A DNA stretch of 64,000 nucleotides, from positions 526,430,975-526,494,974 of the forward strand of contig NC_081409.1 of assembly GCF_030272615.1 (NCBI RefSeq), written 5' to 3'. This document shows, piece after piece, positions 57,291-64,000 of the stretch. Within the stretch, counting starts at the first letter, position 1. Each line of letters starts with the position of its first letter. The notes under the pieces were generated by a model. That model did no database searches. It was not told where the DNA came from and saw only the letters and a list, made by a program, of their open reading frames with translations. This DNA is from Cryptomeria japonica (taxonomy: Eukaryota; Streptophyta; Pinopsida; Cupressales; Cupressaceae). A program made the position numbers and the translations under genes.

Positions 57291-58735
57291 TTAAACCATC
57301 ATCAATTAATGAGGCATGTGAATATAAACTCTGGATTAAAGCTATCGAAGAGGAACTAGAACAAATTGAGAATAAAAACACATGGACATTAGTTCCCCGA
57401 CTTAAAGACAAAAATGTGATTGGAACAAAGTGGGTATTCAGAAACAAACATAATGAAGATGGTAAGGTAATCAGGAATAAAGAAAGACTAGTGTGTAAGG
57501 GATATTATTAGAAAGAAGGAATTGATTATAATGAAACCTTTGCACTGGTAGCTAGAATTGAGGTGGTTAGATTATTCTTGGCTTTTGCAACACACAAGAA
57601 CTACAAAGTATATCAAATGGATATTAAATGTGCATTTCTAAATGGAGATCTTGAAGAAGAAGTTTACATTGAACAACTTGATGGATTTTCTTTAACAGAT
57701 AACAAAGATATGGTTTGCAGGTTAAGGAAAGCTTTGTATGGGTTGAAACAAGCTCCAAGAGCTTGGTATACAACATTGGATAAGTATCTTTTGAAGATTG
57801 GTTTTTCTAAAGGTAATGCTGATAGCAGCCTATATTATAAAGTAACAAACGATGACATCTTGGTTATAGAAGTTTTTGTTGATGATATAATCTTTGGAGG
57901 AGAAGATGGATTATGTAAAGAATTTTCTATTGAAATGAAGCAAGAATTTGAAATGTTTATGATTGGAGAAATAAAATTCTTTTTAAGATTGCAGATTTTA
58001 CAGATTGATAAAGGTATATTCTTGAGTCAATCCAATTACTTGAAGGAGTTATTAAAGAAATTTGGGATGGAGAACTCTAAACCAGTAAGCACACCTATGA
58101 CTACAAATGACAAATTATCACAAAGGGATGAATCTACACCTGTTAATCCGACTAGCTACAAATCTATGATAGGAGGTTTACTGTATTTGACACAAACAAG
58201 ACATGATATCATGAATGCAGTATGTATTGTTTCAATATTTCAAAGTAATCCTAGAGAAAATCATGAATCAGCAGTAAAAAGGATTTTCTGGTACTTGCAA
58301 GGAACTACAAATCTTGGATTATGGTATCGTAGAGATGAAAACTTTGAATTATGTGCATACATAGATGCAAATTGGGCAGGAGATGTGGATGATAGAAAAA
58401 GCACCACCGGCAGAGCATTTTTTCTTGGAAGCAGATTAATTTCTTGGTTGAGTAAGAAACAAACTTGTACATCTTTATCAACAACTGAATCAGAATATGT
58501 TGCAGCAACAACCAACTGTACACAGGTACTATGGCTTATGAAAATTATGAAGGATATAAAGGTAAAATACAAGGAACCTATTACTATCTATTGTGATAAC
58601 ACTGCACCAATTGATATATCTAATAATCCGGTACTACATTCTAAAACCAAACATGTTTCTATCAAACTGAATTTTCTAAGGGAAAATGTTGAAGCAAAAG
58701 AAATTAAAATGGTTTATGTGAATACTCAAGAGTAG
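57291..58735 (+). pseudogene. Copia body 2: reverse transcriptase and RNase H
   Basis: RT and RNase H in one frame. A TAG at 57509 splits off the RT front (NTWTLVPRLKDKNVIGTKW, 57380). The remaining 390 codons (57563-58735) are open and contain MDIKCAFLNGDLEEEVYIEQ, LRKALYGLKQAPRAWYTTLD, active site VFVDDIIFGGEDG (57870), and the RNase H with IDANWAGDVDDRKSTTG (58363) and LSTTESEYVAATT. The first RNase H block reads YIDAN where body 1 has YTDAN. It is the longest intact frame of the Copia array. Confidence 0.92.
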
Positions 58736-59154
58736 ATTGTAGATATTTTCACTAAACCTCTGCCTAAGGAGACTTTTGAATATCTCAGAGACCATCTTGG
58801 GGTCATACCCCCACTGGTAGAAACTTAGACAGTTCATGATAGTCATCAACAAGCAGAAATAATAGAGAAATATTTTACTCTGGCTTTGATGAGAAAGCTA
58901 CTTCTCAGGGGGAGTGGTTGGTATAGTGAATTGGTTGGTATTTAGTATCTGAAAAATGGTTTTTATATTGCTTTGGAATTTGATGTCAAAAGGGGAGAGA
59001 TTGGTATGGAAAAACACAAGGAAAACTCATGTCACTCCCTGGGGGAGAGATTGTTACTTTGGGGAGATTATTGGTTTTTGGTATTTGGCATTTTTGTTTT
59101 GGCACTTTGATGGTTTTTCCATCTTGTGTTGCCATCAATGCCAAAGGGGGAGAT
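58736..59154 (+). other. Copia 2 end with repeated GGGGGAG tracts
   Basis: The same layout as 53196-53531: IFTKPLPKE tail, then GGGGGAG-type tracts and a final AAAGGGGGAGAT touching LTR 3. Confidence 0.8.
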
Positions 59155-59660
59155 TGTTGGTCTTTTGGTATGGCTTTGTCATTGATGTCAACACCTACTA
59201 AACACTAATCAACTCTGGCCTTTGGTGAATCAGCAACATTCATCGGCAAGCAAGATCCTTATTGGATTTAACCATCCAATTGTAGTCAGTGTGACTCCTA
59301 TTTGTGTTTGAGCAGTGAGCTCTAGGTGCTTAGCCTTTCTGCATTTGCAGACCCCATTTGTATACACATACTATCTGCAATAGTATCATTTGATTGTGGG
59401 TAAGGTTTCCCACTGTGGTTTTTCCACTTACAGGGTTTCCACGTACAAATATTGGTGTTATGTGTTGCAGATGACTTTGTCATTTTGTTCCATTCATTAA
59501 TCTTTACCGGTATTACAATTAACTGATAAAACTGTCTACTGACATAAAAGACTGGTTTACAGGTATTAAGCATTAAGTTGGTAAAGTTGTTTTTGGTTTG
59601 AATTTGTTAGTCAACTGATTCACCCCCCCCCCCCCTCTCAGTTTTCTCTGGGACCTAACA
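59155..59660 (+). repeat. Copia family-1 LTR 3, internally deleted
   Basis: 506 bp. It starts TGTTGGTCTTTTGG and ends ACCTAACA, but about 560 bp of the LTR middle is missing at 59252, where GCAAGCAAG joins ATCCTTATTGG. The lost part includes the likely promoter. Confidence 0.9.
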
Positions 59661-59662
59661 AT

Positions 59663-59674
59663 TGGTATCAGAGC
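59663..59674 (+). other. Primer binding site, Copia body 3
   Basis: TGGTATCAGAGC, exact, two bases after LTR 3. Confidence 0.95.
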
Positions 59675-59717
59675 CTAGTACTCTTTTTGCAAAAGTTTTA
59701 CAGCTTGAGGAGATTCA

Positions 59718-60410
59718 ATGTCTACTAACTATTTCAGGAAGGACAGTCCTAAACTTGATGGAACCAACTATGGCATATGGAAGATCAAAATGTGGACATT
59801 TAAATTAGATTGGAAAGGACATCTAGGAAGTTACAAAGAATGGCTATACTGCTCCTACTCTCGGTCAGCCTAATCCACCTACCTTGTGAAAAGATGAAGA
59901 AAATGATTGCAAAGCAAGAGAAGCACTTTTGAGCGCATTAACAGATCAGCAAATCATGGTATTATTAGATAGATCAACTGCTAAAGCTATTTGGGATCAT
60001 TTGGAAACACTGAATGAAGGAGATTCCACAGTCAAAATTGCAAAACATGAAAGCTTCTGGGTTAGGTATGAAAATTTGAAAATGGAGGAAGATGAAAGGA
60101 TTTCTGCTTTTATGGAAAGAGTTAATGAAATTGTTTTGGGTATTAAATGTTGTGGAGGAACCTTAAGTGAAGATGAAATTGTTTCAAAAGTTTTAAGAGG
60201 ATTTCCACCGACATATAAAATGAAGGTTACTACTATAAATGAGTTAAGAACAATGCCTAATTCATTAGTAACTAGGGATACATTGATTGGAAAACTTTCA
60301 GCTTTTGAAATTGAGGAATTTGGTCCTGTTACTACTATAAAGACTGATTTAGATTTTAAGGCATCAACATCATCTGCACCATCATTTGACAAATCTGATT
60401 GGAAAGCCTT
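59718..60410 (+). pseudogene. Copia body 3: gag fragment
   Basis: Starts with an ATG at 59718 and covers the N-terminal gag up to FDKSDWKAL (60385-60410). From 59888 it is open for about 174 codons. It ends abruptly in the middle of gag, where GypG sequence begins. No protease, integrase or RT is present. Confidence 0.88.
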
Positions 60411-61556
60411 GGTGGAAGAAAACGCCACCAGATCAAACAATAAACTAGAAGATGGAGAACTGTTGATGATGAGGAGAGATTTGTTTCATACCAGAGGAGA
60501 TGAATAGCCCTTGCAGAGGAAAAATCTGTTCAAGACCATATTTAAGTTATCCAGTAAGTGTTGTAGAGTTGTTATTCATAGTGGTAGTTTCGATAATCTT
60601 GTTTTAGAAGAGATGGTGAATAAATTGAAATTGGAGAGATTGAAACACCCTAAGCCTTATCAGATAGCATGGATTCAAGATGAACATAAGTTGTTAGTAA
60701 GTGAGCAATGTTTGGTAAAATTGAAAATTGGGAGTTATCATGATGTAGTCTTATGTGATATTATGCCTATGGATATTTGTCATCTTTTGTTGGGTAGACC
60801 TTCATAGTTTGATAGACAAGAAGTGCATGATGGGAGGATTAATACATACACTATTATGGCCAGTGGGATGAAGCAAACCTTATTACTCCTAGAAGAACCT
60901 TTGAAGAATTAAGTCTATACAGATGCTAGAATCTGTTTGGTAGATGGAAGGAAATTCCTGGATGGATTGGGACATGAGAATGTGTTCTTTGCCTTAATTT
61001 CTAAGAAGACTGGGAAATCGGAATTGGAAGGAGAACACCCGGAAGAGATAAGAGATTTGCTGATAGAATATGAGGACATCATTTTAGATAATTTACCTGA
61101 TGGATTGCCACCTATGCAAAGTATGTCATTGCATGGACTTGGTTCCCAGAGCTAGTTTGCCTAGCAAAGTTGCACATTGGTTGACACAAATAGAGAATGA
61201 AGAACTGAATAGATAAGTGCAAGAGCTATTGAAGGAAAGGTTTAATCAGGGAGATTCTAACCCCTTGAGCAATACCAGTAGTATTAGGACCTAAGAAGAA
61301 AGGAGAGTGGACGATGTGTACCGATTCCAGAGCAATAAACAAGATCACAATGAAATATCGATTTCCTTTGCCTAGGATGGATGACATAATGCACTATTTG
61401 AGTGGAGCAAAATGATTTACAAAGATAGATTTGAAGAGTGGATATCATCATATCAGGATCAAAGAAGGTGATGAGTGGAAGACAACATTTAATACAAATG
61501 AAGGATTGTATGAATGGTTGGTGATGCCTTTTGGATTGACTAATGCATGGAGTACT
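60411..61556 (+). pseudogene. Duplicate of GypG protease-RT segment
   Basis: Second copy of 46296-47439. VEENATRSNNKLEDGELLMM is followed by KCCRVVIHSGSFDNLVLEEM (60556), where the catalytic Asp is His, and then HLLLGRPS and the RT front up to MPFGLTNAW. It lacks the foldback region seen before the first copy. Its version of the 47052 unit reads GTTGCACATTGGTTGACACA and is not the repeated 30-mer. It ends at GTACT followed by a family-2 LTR start, as in the first copy. Confidence 0.88.
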
Positions 61557-62090
61557 TGTTGGCCATTTGGTGGAATTGATTGTGTTTTGCATTGATGTTT
61601 TGTCGTTGATTCCAAAACTATTTGTTTGGATGTTTTACCAACACCCTTCTAGTCCTGGTAGGTTGATTGGTTTCTAGTTAACTTGGATCCGATATGATCC
61701 GGCAGGATTCGCTATAGTCTGGTGATGGAATTGGCTTGTTCATGATACTTATACTAATATTTGGTCAATTGGTTTTGGTCTGGTGATTGGATGCTATCTT
61801 GCTTGCTTAGAAGAATGGTTTCTCGTTCTGGCGAGGGTTTCACCGACAGAGCTTTTGATGGAGATCTTTGATGAATTGCATAAGTGGTGTTGGTGCAGTT
61901 TCTGATGGAGTTTCAAGATGTTGTTGGTGATCATATTTGAGACTTGGTGGATGGAGATCATTGCTGAAGTGTGTGGACCTATACTTGGTCCCTGTTGATC
62001 TAGGTTATGGACCGGCTTTAATGAAACGTGTGGATAGGACCTATTGATATATTTTTTGGGATGTCTTATGAGTTGGATATTACTTGTTTG
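61557..62090 (+). repeat. Copia family-2 LTR, first part (duplicate)
   Basis: Copy of 47440-47972, starting TGTTGGCCATTTGG and ending GTTTG, where the next family-1 LTR starts. Confidence 0.82.
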
Positions 62091-63092
62091 TTTTGGTATT
62101 TTGGTATGGTTGCAACATTCACCGACAAGCAAGTGACTTATGCACAGTCATCGGTATCTTGTACACCGGCAGGATAAAATGTTCATCGACACTTGGAATA
62201 GCATGGAAAACACCTGGCTATGTCGAAGACATTGTTTGGACACTTTGTCTTGGATTTTTGTTCATTGGCATATCTGTATTTGCATATTTGTTGTTACCGG
62301 CAAATAGGTCTAGGATATACACTGGCAGGTTTATCTTTTCCAAATCAGAACGACATGCTATGGAGATGTCTCATTATTATTGTAAATGTATCAAGCTGAC
62401 ATGTTGAATCATTTATTGCATCATACATTGTTTTGTTTGGAAATAGATTTTATTGTAATATCCTTTAGAGTCGACCTACTAAAATTGGTCTTAGGTTATG
62501 ATATAAATGTAAGATCTTATTTGTAAGATCAGATGTGGAATGTGAAAAAGAATTGTGTGAAGGTATATGCGAGATTAAGAAGAGCCATACATGCAGACAT
62601 CATTTGAAGGTTGAAGGAAGGTTTTTGTAAAGACAATCAAAACTACACCGGTACTGAATCCATCATAGAAAGATGCTAATTTGAGTAGTACATCCTTATT
62701 GGATTTAACCATCCAATTGTAGTCAGTGTGACTCCTATTTGTGTTTTAGCAGTGAGCTCTAGGTGCTCAGCCTTTCTGCATGTGCAGACCCCATTTATAT
62801 ACACATACTATCTGCAGTAGTATCATCTGATTGTGGGTAAGGTTTCCCAATGTGGTTTTTCCCCTTACAGGGTTTCCACATACAAATATTGGTGTTATGT
62901 GTTGTGGATGACTTTGTCCTTTTGTTTCATGCATTAATCTTTACCGGTATTACAATTAACTAAGAAAATTGTCTACCGACATAAAAGATTGGTTTACTAG
63001 TATTAAGCATTAAGTTGGTAAAGTTGTTTTTGGTTTGAATTTGTTAGACAACTGATTCACCCCCCCTTCTCAGTTGTCTCAGGGACCTAACA
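62091..63092 (+). repeat. Copia family-1 LTR 4 (single, no body)
   Basis: About 1.0 kb. It aligns with LTR 1 except for a short deletion after the first 20 bp and a changed first base (TTTTGG for TGTTGG). It ends ACCTAACA and is followed by GTTTG (63093-63097), not by a primer site. It therefore closes the family-1 complex on the right. Confidence 0.88.
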
Positions 63093-63097
63093 GTTTG
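63093..63097. other. Right target duplication of the family-1 complex
   Basis: GTTTG, equal to 47968-47972 before LTR 1 and to the five bases before LTR 4. It shows that one family-1 insertion into the family-2 LTR is the origin of the complex. Confidence 0.85.
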
Positions 63098-63783
63098 GTC
63101 TAAGGCTGACATGGTTTATAATTATGTAATTGGTTTATTATCTGGTGGCTGGCCTGGTTATTTATGGTCAAGGGTTTGTATAAATAGATGTAAGATCTCA
63201 TTGTATATCATCATGGTTAATGTAAAAGGTCATGGTAAAGGAATGTAATGTGTGAATAATGTAATATCATTCAAGCAGAGGAGTTGGTTGATCATTGGAG
63301 ATCGAATTAGGTTTATGTAAGAGGATTTAGTCCTTTGGTATCGAACTTAACCGGAACTGTACTCTAACATAGGAGGTGTTATCTTTTATTGTTCAACACT
63401 TCTCGGGATTGTAGTTTGGATTTATATGTAGTCAGTGAGGCTCCTTTTATGATGACCAGTGTGCTCTAGGTTGTTGGCCTTCCTACAAGTGCAGGTCCCT
63501 TCATTGTAATTAACACACTTACTACAGAAGTATTATCTAACTATGGGTAGGCTTCCCACCATGGTTTTTCCCTTTACTGGGTTTTCCATGTACAAATCTT
63601 GGTGTTGTGTGGATGGATTTTATTATGTGATTATTGTTTATGCTTAATTAATTAACTGCTATTTTGGTATTATTGTTTTGGGTTCCAGTATTAAAGTTTT
63701 AATTGTTGAATGTTCATTTAATCTGAGACAATTGATTCACCCCCCCGTCTTAGTTGTCTTTCAGTTATCTGAACTGTCTAACA
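63098..63783 (+). repeat. Copia family-2 LTR, second part
   Basis: Continues the family-2 LTR after the insertion: GTCTAAGGCTGACATGG through GGTTTTCCATGTAC to GTCTAACA, followed by a primer site. The R/U5 landmarks (GTGCTCTAGG, ACAAGTGCAGGTCC, GGTTTTTCCCTTTAC) match those of family 1 in order but not in detail. Confidence 0.8.
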
Positions 63784-63785
63784 AT

Positions 63786-63797
63786 TGGTATCAAAGC
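63786..63797 (+). other. Primer binding site, Copia family 2
   Basis: TGGTATCAAAGC, one base off the initiator methionine site, two bases after the LTR end. Confidence 0.88.
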
Positions 63798-63841
63798 TTT
63801 GGTCCTCTCTGCAGAAAACTTAACCACTTCGGGAAGATCCT

Positions 63842-64000
63842 ATGATGACTATCAGTTCAAGTTCATCCAATTCTTCTGGAGCTATCTTTCGAAGGGATAT
63901 TATGAGGCTTGATGGAACAAATTCCACAATATGGAAGATTCAGATGGAGACTCATCTGAGATGCCTTGGCAAGGAGATTTGGGAGATCACACAAAATGGT
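63842..64000 (+). CDS. Copia family-2 gag, start (runs off window)
   Basis: ATG at 63842, MMTISSSSSNSSGAIFRR, then DIMRLDGTNSTIWKIQMETH and LRCLGKEIWEITQNG, the N-terminal block of Copia Gag also seen at 49096 and 54665. It is open without a stop to the window end (53 codons). The element is probably older than the family-1 insertion in its LTR. Whether it is intact further on cannot be seen. Confidence 0.82.
   Translation, partial: MMTISSSSSNSSGAIFRRDIMRLDGTNSTIWKIQMETHLRCLGKEIWEITQNG

Overview
The window is plant nuclear DNA in which I recognise no host gene, tRNA or rRNA. Almost every base can be assigned to nested or tandemly joined LTR retrotransposons and their remnants. The dense nesting, low GC content and old, stop-riddled copies next to one near-intact element fit a large-genome seed plant, most likely a gymnosperm. 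That is an inference from style; no sequence here names the species.

Layout. (1) 1-39010 is a Ty3/gypsy family I call GypB, arranged as a tandem array sharing LTRs: partial LTR, ORF1 copy A, LTR (3730), ORF1 copy B with gag and pol, LTR (34481), ORF1 copy C. GypB has a long sense ORF1 upstream of gag. It also carries an extra RNase H between protease and reverse transcriptase. (2) The GypB pol is split at 12480 by a 2.7-kb solo-LTR-like element (X, 12481-12987 plus 30817-32995). X is itself split by a complete Ty3/gypsy Tat-like element, Y (12988-30811). Y has 1548-bp LTRs about 99% identical, a perfect 5-bp target duplication, a gag-pol in one frame, a G-patch, two RNase H domains in the classical order, and an antisense plant-mobile-domain ORF before the 3' LTR. 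(3) 39012-44312 holds an unassigned stretch and an antisense Ty1/copia remnant whose LTR is split by a perfect solo LTR (42280-43706, duplication ATACC). (4) 44388-47439 is a truncated chromovirus-like gypsy (GypG). (5) 47440-64000 is a Ty1/copia complex. A family-2 Copia LTR inserted in GypG is split by a tandem family-1 Copia array of three bodies. A diverged duplicate of GypG and the family-2 LTR start follows, then a single family-1 LTR, then the rest of the family-2 LTR, its primer-binding site and the start of its gag at the window end. GTTTG flanks the whole family-1 complex on both sides.

Order of events inferred from nesting: GypB, then X, then Y on the left; GypG, then Copia family 2, then Copia family 1, then duplication on the right. 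Y is the youngest by LTR identity, yet its gag-pol carries 16 in-frame stops. It was therefore probably copied in an already defective state with proteins supplied in trans, unless its LTRs were homogenised later.

Most notable: the antisense plant-mobile-domain ORF and G-patch of Y, the RNase H position and ORF1 of GypB, two independent tandem LTR arrays, and a template-switch-like inverted repeat at 46173-46264. Breaks, stops and frames were read by eye. Similarity statements rest on motif recognition, not database searches.
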